Origin: Castor canadensis
Taxonomy: Eukaryota; Chordata; Mammalia; Rodentia; Castoridae
Assembly (NCBI RefSeq): GCF_047511655.1
Contig: NC_133398.1
Location: forward strand, 39,499,638 to 39,563,637
DNA: 64,000 nt
Direction: 5' to 3'
Position numbers and translations under genes: made by a program. Of this stretch, positions 12,301-22,264 are shown one piece after another; within the stretch, counting starts at the first letter, position 1, and each line of letters starts with the position of its first letter. The notes beneath the pieces were generated by a model, which was not told where the DNA came from, ran no database searches, and saw nothing but the letters and a program-made list of their open reading frames with translations.

Positions 12301-15300
12301 GAAGGGCTGTGCTCTCTGGGATTTGTCCCACTCTCTGATATAGTCACACTTTCTAAACTAGCTGTATCTGAGGTCTGGTCACTGAGCCCTTGTGCTTTCT
12401 TGACTCTGGTATAGTGCTTTTCACTCCTCAACTTTTGCCAAGGTTGATTCTGAAGACCATGGTTCTTGAGTGATTTATTTAAAGAAGACTGGAAAAAAGT
12501 CTGTTGACTTTTAGGTTTGCTTCCAGAAGGATAATTGTGCTGATGAACAGCAGAGATGTCATCATAAGGGATCTGCCTGGAGAGGTGACAGGGAGGTGAT
12601 GAACTATAATTTCTTCTGCCAATTCTATTCAAGTCCGGTCTTCGAGTCCCACAATTTAGACTAGAATTTTTTTTCTCCTGAGGAATGAACTCAGCAGCAT
12701 CCGTATTGAATTTAAAAGTACCTAGGACATAAGAAATAGACATGCCAATAAAGAAATTCATGTGCCACCCATAAAGTCTATAAGACTAAGAACCATCTAA
12801 AAATTATTTTCCTAAGGACACTGTATAAAACAGGTTCTTACTGAGATCTGTGTTCTTTGTGAAGGTGATGGATTCAAGGTGCTTGTGGAAAACTGATAAT
12901 CTCATGCCCAGCAGTCACAGTGATCGCCATTGACAGTTTAGAGCTGGCCTCATCTGGGCCATCCGGTACTAGGTTCATAAGCATTTACTTTATCAAAAAG
13001 TTAAAAAGGACCAGGCACCAGTGACTCATGCCTATAATCCTAGCTACTCAGAAGGCAGAGATCAGGAGCATCGTGGTTCAAAGCCAACTTGGGCAAATAG
13101 TTTGTAGGACCCTATCTCAAAAAAACTCATCACAAAATGGGCTGGTGGAATGGCTCAAGTGGTATTGAGGCCCTGAGTTCAAACCCCAGTACCACCAAAA
13201 AAAAAGTTAAAAAGGGACAAGCATGGTGGTGCATGCTGCAATCCTAGCACTCAGAAAGTTGAGGCAGAAGGATTTTGTGATCAAGGGCAGCCTCGTCTTG
13301 ATCACATACATAGTAAAATCCTGTCTTTTAAAAAAAGGGGGGGGCGGTTGGAAGAGGGGATGAGGGAGAATGATGGAAGTGGTAATTTAACTAGGATATA
13401 TTGTAAACACATTATGTAAATATTACAATGTATCCCTATCCAACTATTAAATAAATAAAAAATAAAAAGTAAGTAAGTAAATAAAAAGTAAAGTCAGCTA
13501 ACAGTACAAGGATGAGATATCAGTTAGTAGGTTCCACATAGTCTTTCAAAACTCTAAAGTTGCATTGTGAAACATCAAGTAAACAGACTTTGAAGTCAGC
13601 TAAAATGGGTTTAAAGTCTAACTTTCCAACTTATGAGCTGAGAGAATATCACTTGACTATTTTTAACCTTCATATCTATAATAAAGGATGACAGTACTTA
13701 TTTCAAAGGAGTGACATGTGATTTAAATAAAATTTCATACAGTAAATATTAGCATATTGAGTGTATCAATTTCCATCTCTTCCTCCTGGAAATATATTTG
13801 GGGTTTTCCACACATAACCCCTCTAGAATGCCCAAGTCTCAAAAATTAACCATACTTAAACCCACTCATTTTTGTCCCCGTGATTCTTAGTATAGCCAAT
13901 TCAGTTCCTGAAGTCCAAAGAAGAAATGATTTGCCTAGAGACACAAAACTAGTTAGCAACAAAATCAGAACTAGTATATAGAATACTGTGAATCAATGGA
14001 GTCTGGAAGACATGAGTTTAAGTGCCTGCCCATCATTTATTATGCCTTTTTGTTTGTTGTTTTTTTGAGATAGGGTCTATGTTAACTAAGCTGGCCTCAA
14101 ATTTACAATCCTCCTGCCTCAACAATCAAAGCAGTGGGATTAAAATTATGTGCCACTATAATCCTGCCTTACTGTGCTTTTATGCAAGTTACTTTATGCA
14201 AGCTTTCTTATATGTACTGGAGTTAGCAATAATCTCTACATCAAAGAGTTGCTATGAAGAGTAAAGCAAACTGACATGTGTAAAGTGGCAAAAACAACAC
14301 TTTATTATTGCTGTTTAGACTTTAGATTAGGTGAAACACAGACTAAAGCTGAGATGGGGTACAGTGCAGAGCCAGTGAGTTTCAGATTTAATAACGTCTA
14401 GCATTTATTAAGTACTTAATATGTGGCACAAACTATTCTAACACTATTCATGTGTGTTAACTCATTTATTCTTTACATTCCCAATGAGAAGCAGCACAGA
14501 GAAAGTAACCTGTCCACATCATCATAAGTATTTCAAGACAGATTTACAATTCTAACTCAGAATGTGTAGCATTAGAGATCATGCTCTTACACAGCACTAC
14601 ACTGACAGAGGGAGGGTAGCAGTTACCATAGAAACATAGTAAAGAATTGAATGAGATCATAAAGGTCACAGGATAACCTCTCACTTAATCTAGAATTTGT
14701 CCTGAACACTTTCACACAGGCAGAGTTCTGGGGGTGGAGTGTAGGTTCTTAAAAAAGAACAAGAAGATTAGACAAATTCAGAAGGTGGTGGAGATAATTT
14801 CAAATAGTGGGTAAACTGGACCAAGAGGTGTACAGTTCTCTCCTGCTTGAAGAGGCAAAGCTGGAGAGGGGGTGGAAATAAGGTTAGTAAAGTTGGCCGG
14901 AACAGCATGGTAAATTACAGGAAAAGGGTATGTCACATCGAGCAGTAATGAACTGATCTAGACAGGGCCATTCCAGTAGACATGAGGCAGTACAGCATGG
15001 CTTTAATGTAAGTAAGTACCAGCGATCCAAGATAACAAGGCAGGCGGACACAGGTGAATCAAGCAGAATAAAGGAAGACCAACTGGTAGTTTATAAAATC
15101 CAGAGACAAAGTTGGCATTGGAGAATCTGCCCATGAAAAAAAGATTCCTCCTGATTAGGCTGCTGTTTAAGAACCTTAAGGGGGGGGGCGGGGGGGGGGA
15201 GGTGAGAGCTAGAGATATGCTAAAATAACACAGAATAGGAACTAGAGCAAAAACAAACATCAAAGGAAGTGAGGAGGTCTCAGACAAGGGGACTCAATGA

Positions 15301-16801
15301 ATACACTATGGAGGGCAGGAAGAAAACTGGGGCACAATCCCACTGGTCAAAAACTTTTGACTCAGTACTAGCTCTTGCCCAATTCTACTTCAAACAGTAA
15401 AGGAGCCAGAGGTGATTGTGCCCTGTAATCCCACGTGGAAATAGCTGGTATCATACTCGGAGAGGATCACAGTTCAAGGCTAGCCTAGGCAAAGAGTTAG
15501 TGAGATCTCATCTCAACAAAGAAGCCAAGCATGGTGGTACACTCTTGTAATCCTGGCTATGGGGGGGAGGGATAGGCAGGATGATCGCAATCCAAAGTCA
15601 GCAAAAACAAGACCCTATCTGTGGTAGATGGCCTGTCTAACAAGTGTGAGACCCTGAGTTCAAACGCCCTAGTACAGCTAAAGAAAAAAAATTAGAAGGT
15701 CTTGTCAAGGACTAGATGGAACAAGAACAAAATCAGGACTAGTGTATGCATTATGTTTTTCAGCTTTTAAAACAGAGATCCACAATAATAAATGCATCTT
15801 ATCTGCCACCCAGTACACAAATACATGCAATCTTACTGGTAGCTGTTCAGTAGCAAAACTATGACTCAAACCAATGTTTCCATGCTGGAAACTGCTGTGA
15901 TTTTTTTTTTTTTTTAAAGTGTAGGTCATGAAATCAAATCAATGTAGTGGGTTGTGAGAAGTATTTCTTTTTGTGTCAAGTATCTTTTAAAGTCAAACAA
16001 AATAATATATTGCTGACACTGAAAGAAATCAATGCTCCTGAAACATGTGGTTCACGTCTGTATTTATGTAAGTGTGCACTAAAATCGTGGTGCAAAATGT
16101 TTCTTTGTGGTCACTGTCCATAAAGTGTGGAAAACACGGATCTATCGCACACGCTGAAGGAAATGGACGTTATATCAACAGTCAAATAAGGCCGTCTCTA
16201 TACACTGAGGCAACTCCAGAAGGGAGAGAGAATTAACTAAAGATCACGGATCAGGTACAGGACAGAGCAGGAGTCTTTATAGGAATTCCTATTACTCCCA
16301 ACTGACAGAAGAGGAAACTGAGACTCTAAACCTCTAGGGCTCGGCTCGCGCGCGCCGCCACTCTAGGAGATTAGGAACACACCCCGAGCGCAGCGCGCAA
16401 ACTCGATGGAATCCAGAGCCCGCTACCGTCACGGGGACTTAGCCGACGCCCGTCTGGCAGGGTCGGTGCAATGCTGTCCCAGAAAGGCCAGAGTGAGCCA
16501 AGTGAAAGGACGGGACACCCACATGAACTCACGGGGCGCCGGGACAAGCCCGCAATCCTCGGAAACCCAGCTGCCAGGCTTCACCACCCAGTTGAAGATG
16601 GTGGAGGTCTCCGTACACGCAACGCGCGTGGCTTGGCCCTTCGGAGCCACTATCCCCAACTCTAGCACGCCCTACTCTCGCGATACACATAGCCGAAGGC
16701 CACAAGACTTCATTCCCTGACACCAGATTTTCCGCTCCCTGAGAGGGGCCCAGTACCGCGCGGGCCAGGACAGTACCTGAGACAGGAGGCGCCTCCGCCA
16801 T
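6267..16801 (-). CDS. NFX1: NFX1, 5' part of gene (coding exons 1-4; continues beyond the left edge)
   Basis: NFX1 encodes a nuclear RING/zinc-finger protein known as a transcriptional regulator (X-box binding, TERT control) and a poly(A)-binding-protein partner. Coding exons join as 16801-16777, 12721-11723, 7775-7617 and 6344-6267, all with GT-AG borders and consistent phase; about 420 codons are present. Residues 1-23 ([10 protein letters not shown], then [12 protein letters not shown]) hold a PAM2-type motif. Residues 24-340 are low-complexity, rich in Ser, Lys and Arg, and match the human N-terminus as I recall it. A RING-type finger begins at Cys355/Cys358 and includes [12 protein letters not shown] (371-382) and WRCPACQN (400-407). 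The repeated NFX1 zinc fingers, R3H domain and stop codon are not in the window. No frameshift or stop was seen. The start is the ATG matching the family N-terminus, inside a CpG-rich promoter. Confidence 0.95.
6345..7616. other. NFX1 intron 3
   Basis: Contains one 5'-truncated retroposon with a target-site duplication (6457-6902). The remainder, 6903-7616, is AT-rich unique sequence with nothing recognised. Confidence 0.6.
6457..6902 (-). mobile_element. 5'-truncated retroposon (L1 3'-UTR type), copy 1
   Basis: Reading on the minus strand it ends AAATGACCCAAACATTGTATGC, then CACATATG and an A/T-rich tail. The 17-bp direct repeat GAGCACAAGAAATTTTT flanks it (6457-6473 and 6886-6902). No ORF. 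It is the same family as 23361-23886. I infer an L1 3' UTR from the A-rich tail and target-site duplication. Confidence 0.75.
7617..7775 (-). CDS. NFX1: NFX1 coding exon 3 (RING-type finger, first part)
   Basis: A 159-nt exon between AACAG and donor GTCGTT. It encodes [20 protein letters not shown] through ARSPASQA, with most zinc ligands of the RING-type finger. Confidence 0.93.
8451..8640 (+). repeat. Dimeric SINE
   Basis: CTGTAATCCCAGCTACTTGG, then CATAGCTCAAGCTCAACTGG and an A-rich tail. Confidence 0.7.
8890..9122 (+). repeat. Dimeric SINE
   Basis: CTGGTGTGGCAGTTCTTGTC, then GCACAGCTCAAGTGGTAGAG and an ACAAAC tail. Confidence 0.8.
9232..9460 (+). repeat. Dimeric SINE, well preserved
   Basis: GGGGCCAGGCACTGGTGGCTC through GAGTTCAAACCCCAATGCC. 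Confidence 0.88.
9468..9545 (+). repeat. tRNA-like SINE monomer
   Basis: GGCAGAAGGAGTGGCTCAAGTGG, immediately after the preceding dimer. Confidence 0.75.
9594..9733 (-). repeat. B1-like SINE, divergent
   Basis: CTGGCCTCAAACTCATTATG and GCCTCAGCCTCCGAGTGCTG to CACCACACCTGGC. Confidence 0.65.
9818..9916 (+). repeat. tRNA-like SINE monomer
   Basis: GACTGGAGGTGTGGCTCAAGTGG, with a C-rich spacer before its A tail. Confidence 0.78.
10314..10440 (+). repeat. B1-like SINE
   Basis: GGGCACGGTAGTACATGCC to GTGAGACCCCCCCATCTC. Confidence 0.75.
10528..10623 (+). repeat. tRNA-like SINE monomer
   Basis: GGGCTGGGAATGTGGATCAAGTC to AAACTCCAGTATTGCC. Confidence 0.72.
11010..11211 (-). repeat. Dimeric SINE
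   Basis: CTGGGGTTTGAACTCAGGTCC to GATTATGGCACCTGGCACC. Confidence 0.85.
11386..11570 (+). repeat. Two tandem tRNA-like SINE monomers
   Basis: GGGAGTAGCTCAAGCAATAGAG with an A run at 11460-11473, then a second copy, GTGTGGATTAAGTGGTAGAG, ending in an A run. Confidence 0.8.
11723..12721 (-). CDS. NFX1: NFX1 coding exon 2 (large N-terminal exon)
   Basis: A 999-nt exon after acceptor CTAG, beginning GTACTTTTAAA (completes Gly, then [11 protein letters not shown]) and ending ETHTG before donor GTAAATG. It carries most of the PAM2 motif and the disordered region, including [20 protein letters not shown]. Confidence 0.95.
13010..13344 (+). repeat. Dimeric SINE followed by a B1-like SINE
   Basis: CCAGGCACCAGTGACTCATGCC (13010-13206), then ACAAGCATGGTGGTGCATGC (13207-13344). 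Confidence 0.82.
13345..13490 (+). mobile_element. Retroposon 3' tail, L1-like
   Basis: GATGAGGGAGAATGATGGAA, then GATATATTGTAAACAC and ACAATGTATCCCTATC, ending in an A-rich tail. Resembles 17630-17775; probably an L1 3' end. Confidence 0.4.
13615..13760. repeat. MIR-like fossil
   Basis: TTTCCAACTTATGAGCTGAG and AACCTTCATATCTATAATAAAGG fit the MIR pattern. Confidence 0.45.
14055..14150 (-). repeat. B1-like SINE, divergent
   Basis: TTTTGAGATAGGGTCTATG to AAGCAGTGGGATTAAAATTATG. Confidence 0.65.
14395..14550. repeat. MIR-like fossil
   Basis: TAGCATTTATTAAGTACTTAATATGTGGCAC and AACTCATTTATTCTTTACA follow the MIR core. Confidence 0.65.
15410..15690 (+). repeat. SINE cluster (B1-like, B1-like, tRNA-like)
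   Basis: CCCTGTAATCCCACGTGG, AGCATGGTGGTACACTCTTG and GAGACCCTGAGTTCAAACGCC in series. Confidence 0.7.
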
Positions 16802-17110
16802 CCCGTGCCGCAGCACCTAAAACGAGACCTGCAGCTAGGCAAGCGCTGTCACCCAGTCACGTGCCCCGGACTTCCGGCACCGACAAAGTGCATCTATGCG
16901 TGTGGGGTACACAGCCACGGAGGTTGCGCGGCCGGAATCTACTTGCGTCGCTTCCGTGACGTCATGTGTACGCGCCACGCGCCGAGCGGAAGGAAGAGAC
17001 AAGTAGAGGGAAGTGGCGAGAATCTCACGAGAGAGGGTAGGGGCTTGCGTAATTGTGACTTTTTGAGACGTGTTGTGTTCTGCAGCAGCTGTGCCGTTTT
17101 GCTCCGCGAG
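16330..17110 (-). promoter_or_regulatory. NFX1: NFX1 CpG-rich promoter
   Basis: GC- and CpG-rich sequence around the NFX1 start codon, with no TATA box seen. Upstream on the gene's strand lie an E-box CACGTG (16858-16863), an ETS-type CTTCCGG (16871-16877), a full palindromic CRE TGACGTCA (16957-16964) and TCTCACGAGA (17023-17032), one base off the TCTCGCGAGA housekeeping element. The transcription start is not defined. Confidence 0.75.
16777..16801 (-). CDS. NFX1: NFX1 coding exon 1
   Basis: Encodes MAEAPPVS plus the first base of Gly9, followed by the donor GTACTG. A second ATG four codons upstream (MLRHG) is in frame, but the family start is MAEAPP. Confidence 0.92.
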
Positions 17111-17195
17111 TCAACCAACTTCATGTACTCTTCAGGAGTCAGCTCGAACATCACCTTCTTAATAGTTTAGGATTAGGGTTTTAAAAAAAAACACC

Positions 17196-17450
17196 TTGGG
17201 CTGGTGGAGTAGCAACTGCACCTTTGTACCAAGCGCTAGGCCCTGAGTTCAAACTCCAGTACCGCCCAAACAAAACAGAACAAGTAGAGCAGTATAAGGG
17301 GGGGGGAAATCTGCAAAACAATAGGCTGCCTAATGTAGTTGTACACGTATGTAACCTCAGTGTTTGTAATTCTAGTTACTCAGGTGGCTTTGAGGCCAGC
17401 CTGGGCTACCCAGCAAGACTCTCAAAAGCACTCAAAAGAGCAAAACAAAC
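17196..17450 (+). repeat. tRNA-like SINE, then B1-like SINE
   Basis: GGGCTGGTGGAGTAGCAACTGC to CAAACTCCAGTACCGCCC, then GTAGTTGTACACGTATGTAACC to CAGCAAGACTCTC. Confidence 0.72.
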
Positions 17451-17629
17451 ACAACAAAATACAGCACTAGTACACAGCTCTTATAAATCAGTCAGAAAAC
17501 AGTTAAGTCATATATCAAAAGTAATAAAGAACTTGGCCAGGCAAATTGGCAAACAGGGAGAAAATTTGGAGTTACTAATAGTTTTTAAAGAAAAAAAAAG
17601 TTTAACATGCATGTAAATGGAAACATGAG

Positions 17630-17775
17630 ACCTGTTGAAACTCTTCCAGGAAGGGGAGGGGGGGAGATAAAGGAGAATGAAGAAAGGGGTGAATTCAAGT
17701 ATGATATATTTGATATATTGTAAGAACGTTTGTAAGAGGCACAATGTACCCCCAGCACAATAAAAAAAAAAAGTT
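17630..17775 (+). mobile_element. Retroposon 3' tail, L1-like
   Basis: GGGGGAGATAAAGGAGAATG, then GATATATTGTAAGAACG and CACAATGTACCCCCAGCACA, followed by an A run. Same family as 13345-13490. Confidence 0.45.
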
Positions 17776-17849
17776 TAAGTGAATGGACGGAGTTGTTTTG
17801 TGTCATTTCACAAATCAGGTTTGATAAAGGACTTCTAAAGTCAACAGGA

Positions 17850-17990
17850 AATAAATGGGCAGGATGGGTGTAGTGGTGAATACCTATAATCCCAGCTACT
17901 TGGGAGGCAGAAGCAGGAGTACTGAGAGTTTGAGACTAGTGGAGACAAAGGTAGCAGTAAGACTGTCTCAAAAACAAAATAATAATAAAA
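17850..17990 (+). repeat. B1-like SINE
   Basis: GATGGGTGTAGTGGTGAATACC to AAGACTGTCTCAAAAAC. Confidence 0.75.
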
Positions 17991-18044
17991 TTCAGTGTAG
18001 TTGATAAGGAAAATTTAAAAATACATATTTTAAAAAAGTGCTGG

Positions 18045-18355
18045 GGCCAGGTGCTTGTGGCTCATGCCTGTAAGACACTTGGGAGGCTGGCATCAGGAGG
18101 ATCATGGTTTAAGGAGAGCCTGGGCACATAGTTTATGGAACCCATCTCCAAAATAACCACAGCAAAATGGACTGGAGGTGTGGCCCAAGGGGTAGAGAGC
18201 CTGCTTTGCAAGTGCAAAGCTCTGAGTTCAAACTCCAGTTTTGCAAAAAAAAAATAAGAACAAGGAGGGGGGGCTGAGCGGTGTAGCTCAAGTGGTACAG
18301 TGCTTGTCTAGCATGAGCAAGGCCATGGGTTCAATCCCCAATACCACAAAAAACA
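18045..18355 (+). repeat. Dimeric SINE, then tRNA-like monomer
   Basis: GGGGCCAGGTGCTTGTGGCTC to AAACTCCAGTTTTGC, then GGGCTGAGCGGTGTAGCTCAAGTGG. Confidence 0.82.
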
Positions 18356-18450
18356 GCAATAATTATGAGAAGATTTCTATGTAGCCCAGAAATGCATTTT
18401 TAAAATTTTTATCCAAAATGTGTTTATTGGGATAGTTTTCCACTCTTCTT

Positions 18451-18517
18451 TTTTTTTTTTTTCAATTAGCAATAATCGCACTTGGATAAACCTCATTGGC
18501 TATGATACTGCCACTGC
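18451..18517 (-). pseudogene. RNU4 (pseudogene): Truncated U4 snRNA retropseudogene
   Basis: On the minus strand the sequence reads GCAGTGGCAGTATCATAGCC, then CAATGAGGTTTATCC and GCGATTATTGCTAATTG followed by an A tail. This is the 5' part of spliceosomal U4 snRNA (stem II, 5' stem-loop), lacking the first few bases and everything after about nt 65. A perfect 12-bp direct repeat, TCCACTCTTCTT, flanks it (18439-18450 and 18518-18529). It is an L1-type retrotransposed fragment, not a functional gene. Confidence 0.9.
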
Positions 18518-18584
18518 TCCACTCTTCTTGATTCAGGGTGCTTTTAATGCTGCTTCCTTCTGAAGGAACATCCTTCTGAAAGCC

Positions 18585-18762
18585 TAGCTCAGAAATACAG
18601 GTCGCTCTACTGCTTGAGTTAAACCTCCAGTCCATTTTGCTCTGGTTATTTTGGAATTGCCATCTCACAAACTATTTGCCTGGGCTGACCTCAAACCATT
18701 AACCTCCCAACCACAGCCACCCATGTAGCTAGGATTACAGGCATGAGCCATCTCCCGGCTCA
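18585..18762 (-). repeat. Dimeric SINE, partial
   Basis: AACCTCCAGTCCATTTTGCTC to CAGGCATGAGCCATCTCCC. It lies just beyond the U4 retropseudogene. Confidence 0.7.
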
Positions 18763-18934
18763 CACTGTGTTATTTGTTCTTTGTACATTTGCCCTAGCTG
18801 TTCCTTTGGCTTGGAATCTTCACCCTAATTCCTTTCTCCACCTCTTAAATCTTAATTAGCCTCCTTTTGCCTAATTAACCAACTTTATAGATAAGACTGA
18901 GTTTAGTTTCCTCCAGAAAACTTTCCTTTCCCAA

Positions 18935-19237
18935 CGGGTATTGGGGTTTGAATTTAAGGCCTCCTGCTTGTTTGGCAGAGGCTCTATAACACTTGAACCA
19001 TGCCCCTCAGCGCTTTTTGCTTTAGGGATTTTTCTAATAAGGTCTCTCATTTTATGCCCTGGCCAGCCTGGATCTTGATCTTTTTATTTATGCTTCCCAA
19101 GTAGCTGGGATGGCACACCACCATGCTGGACTTTTATTGATTGAGATAGGGTCTTTAGAAGTTTTTGCCCAGGCTGGCCTTGGACTGCTATCCTCCTGAT
19201 CGCTGAATTCACAGGTGTGAACTACAGTGTCCCGCCC
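18935..19237 (-). repeat. Degraded dimeric SINE plus extra B1-like unit
   Basis: TTGGGGTTTGAATTTAAGGCC, then TTTTATTGATTGAGATAGGG to GAACTACAGTGTCCC. Confidence 0.65.
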
Positions 19238-19244
19238 CACAATT

Positions 19245-19460
19245 TTTTTTTTTGTTATACTGGAGTTTGAACCCACACTGCCTCACACTTGCTGGGCAAG
19301 TGTGACCTAGCTAGGTCATTTGAGACACTCCACCAGCCCTTTTTTGTGTTGGGTGTTTTCAAGATAGGGTCTCGTGAACTATTTGCCTAGGCTGTTTTTG
19401 AACCTCAATCCTACAGATCTCTGCCTTTTTACTAGGAATGAGCTATCAGTGTGCAGCTTA
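19245..19460 (-). repeat. Dimeric SINE
   Basis: ACTGGAGTTTGAACCCACAC to GAGCTATCAGTGTGCAGC. Confidence 0.78.
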
Positions 19461-19584
19461 AATTTTTTTAAAATAAGGTTTTCCTTTAGTTTTGGCTTTG
19501 TTGTTTTCAGAAATTAAAAAACAAACATAGCCAAGATGCCCCTGACTCCTTTGGTCTTAGGGATAGTTTCTTCTTTTTTAAAAA

Positions 19585-19665
19585 AAATTTTTTTATTTGT
19601 ATCTATTAAGTTTTCAAAGGGGTTTCATTGTGATTTTTCACACATGCATATAATGTACTTTGATC
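19585..19665 (-). mobile_element. L1-type 3' fragment
   Basis: TTTCACACATGCATATAATGTACTTTGATCA is an L1 3'-end-like phrase in minus orientation. Short and degenerate. Confidence 0.35.
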
Positions 19666-19876
19666 ATACTCACACTCTCTAGCAGTTCCTTTTAATATCT
19701 AATCTCAAAGACTATAAAAAGTCCATTCTACTAGGTGCCAACATTTCTGAAAACCCTTTAGGAATTCTTTTTATTTCAAACATTGACCCAGAAGAACTGA
19801 GTCATGTTGGTGCTACATGCCAGTATCACTTCAGTTGGTTGCTTGCCTGGGCAACAGTCTCTTTCTCTTTCTCTCT

Positions 19877-19998
19877 CTCACACACACTCACCCACCCACA
19901 CATCCACCCCCCCACCCCCCCACGCTGATATCCACACACAGAGACACATGCACACGCACAAACACATGTGCACACACAGACACACACACACACACACC
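19877..19998. repeat. CA/pyrimidine-rich microsatellite
   Basis: CT run, then imperfect CACA, CCCACC and CACACACA units. Open frames over it are low-complexity artefacts. Confidence 0.85.
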
Positions 19999-20069
19999 AG
20001 AAAGAAAAAAAGAAACTGACCCAGAGCTTAAGCTTGTTTCCAAAGCTAACTGTCTTAAGACCATTGCTG

Positions 20070-20271
20070 CTGCCGCGTGCCGGTGGCATATGCCTGTAAT
20101 CCTAGCTCTCAGGAGGCAGAGATCAGGAGGATTGCAGTTTGAAGCCAGCCCAGGCAAAATAGTTTGCAAGACATACCTCAAAAACATCCATCACAAAAAA
20201 ATGGGCTGATGGAGTGCTCATAGTGGCCCTTAGTTCAAACCCTAGTACTGCAAAAAAAAAAAAAAAAAAAA
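20070..20271 (+). repeat. Dimeric SINE
   Basis: CCGGTGGCATATGCCTGTAATCC to CTAGTACTGC and an A run. Confidence 0.83.
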
Positions 20272-20631
20272 GATTTGCTGCTGTGGAATTTGTGGGAGAA
20301 CTACTGCAGACTCTCACCTGGCTTCTTTGGAATGCAGAATGCCTCACTCTACTTGTTCTCAAACAGTTACAAGAACCTTCCTTAAATCCCCAAGGCAAAG
20401 GAAGACCAAGTTGTAATGTTTAACAAAATTTGAGGATTACAAAGGCAATGCAGACAGCAATTACCACTGACGCTAAAATTAACCATCCTAGGATCCCAAA
20501 AGACCTCATTTCTTTCTAGGCCTAGAAATTCCATGTGTAGCAGAGCATTGGCTTAATTCCTACCAGTGGAAACTTCCAGAATCTTCTCACAAACTCTCTA
20601 CTATGAACTCAGAGACTAAAAGAAATCCTTC

Positions 20632-20745
20632 CCTGCCAGACATGTTGGTGCACACCTATAATCCCAGTACTCAGAATGTTGAGGCAAGAGGATTAAGAGT
20701 TCTTGGCTACATTATAAGACTGTCTCAAAACAACAGAAACAAAAC
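20632..20745 (+). repeat. B1-like SINE
   Basis: CCAGACATGTTGGTGCACACC to AAGACTGTCTCAAAAC. Confidence 0.72.
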
Positions 20746-21294
20746 AAAAAGAAATTCTTCCCTACTTCCCTGTTCATCCAAGGCTTTGCTGAAATGACAA
20801 ATGAATTCTCCCTTCAGGGAGAATTTGTACTTCCACCCACAGTGTGGGTGGCCTAAACAAAGCAATCACAATAATTGACAGGATATTTCCCAGAATGCAA
20901 CTAACTTAATCTTAACCTAATACCACAAGTGGGAGACTAAAAGTTCAGGAAGTGTTGTACTAAGCTCTTTCCAATTTTGACACAATCTCCATTAGAAGAA
21001 AATCTCTTCTCAGATCAGACCTGTGTATGTCTCTTGCTGTCATTCAGTCTTTGAACTTCTATGAGAAAATGCTCATGGTACAACACACACACAACTCTTG
21101 AGAAATAAGTAACTTTCAGATATAAGACAGTTTAAAAGACAAATTTAAGGAAAAAATTCTATAGAATGTAGTTTTGTCCGACTGTACCATAATATTTGCA
21201 TTACTAAATAGAACACATTTAGATGTGAAGTATCTGCATTTGTAATTTAGTGGTTAAGACTTCTCCAAGAATATGAAATAGATCTAGTCATAAT

Positions 21295-21495
21295 TTTTTT
21301 TTTTTTTTAGTGGTACTGGGGTTTGAACTCAGGGCCTACACCTTCAGCCACTCCACCAGTCCTTTTTTGTGAAGTATTTTTTTCGAGATAGGGTCCAAGA
21401 ACTATTTACCTGGGCTGGCTTTGAGCCTCAGTCCTCCTGGACTCTGCCTCCTGAGTAGCTGGGATTTCAGGCGAGAGCCGCTGGTGCTGGGCTCA
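21295..21495 (-). repeat. Dimeric SINE
   Basis: TGGTACTGGGGTTTGAACTC to GCGAGAGCCGCTGGTGCTGG. Confidence 0.86.
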
Positions 21496-21689
21496 TTCAC
21501 ATAATGTTTTAGTGTCTGCTCTGTCTAGGACACTATCTTGAGTGCTGGAGCACTATCATGAAAATTTAGGCTGGTAGACTTAGTCACTTTCTTCATGAAA
21601 TTGTACTGTTCAATAGGGGAGACAAAACCAAGGTGTAAAAACAAGACAATTACAAATTATATTAGTGTTATGAAAGAAATAAACAGAGC

Positions 21690-21880
21690 AGGGCCAGGCA
21701 CTGGTGGCTCACCCCTGTAATCCTAGCTACTCAGGCAGAGATCAGGAGGCTTGAGGTTCAAAAGCAGCCCAAGTAGTTCAAGAGACCCTATCTTGAAAAA
21801 ACCCTTCACAAAAAAGGGATGGTGGCTCGAAGTGTAAGCCCTGAGTTCAAGCTCCAGTACTGCCAAAAAAAAAGAAAGAA
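21690..21880 (+). repeat. Dimeric SINE with shortened right half
   Basis: GGGCCAGGCACTGGTGGCTC to AAGCTCCAGTACTGCC; the middle of the tRNA-like half is deleted. Confidence 0.83.
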
Positions 21881-22264
21881 AGAGAGTAATGGCAACAAAT
21901 GCCATTCTGGATTTGCTCCAGAAAAGGTGGCCAGGCTTCGAGTAGAATGAAGAATGAGGAGAAAGCCATGTGAGGATTGAGACAGAGGGAATAGCATGCG
22001 CAAAGGCTATGGGGAGGGAAAAGAGCTTGAAGTGTCCAAGGTACTGAAACCTCCTTAGTAAGTGGCTAGAGAGTAATGAGCAAAGGAAAAGTGGCACATT
22101 ATGAAACAGAAGAGATACTTAGGGAGAAGATACTGCTTTAACGCTTTTATCTCAAGGGCACTGGGAAGTTCTGGAAAGGTTCTAAGCAAAGAAGTGGTAT
22201 CTAATTTACACCTAATGATTTCTCTTGCTCCCATGGGAAGAATGAATTCCGGGAAACAAGAACA

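Larger units (their letters stand above)
12722..16776. other. NFX1 intron 1
   Basis: Holds a SINE pair plus an L1-like tail (13010-13490), MIR-like pieces (13615-13760 and 14395-14550), a SINE fragment (14055-14150), a G-rich run near 15181-15202 and a SINE group (15410-15690). The remainder, 15690-16330, is unique with nothing recognised. Confidence 0.55.

Noticed and set aside
16406-17170. Several open frames of 64-121 aa on both strands around 16.4-17.2 kb
   Set aside because: Typical of a CpG island. Only the MAEAPPVSG fragment corresponds to a known protein start; no divergent gene is recognisable.
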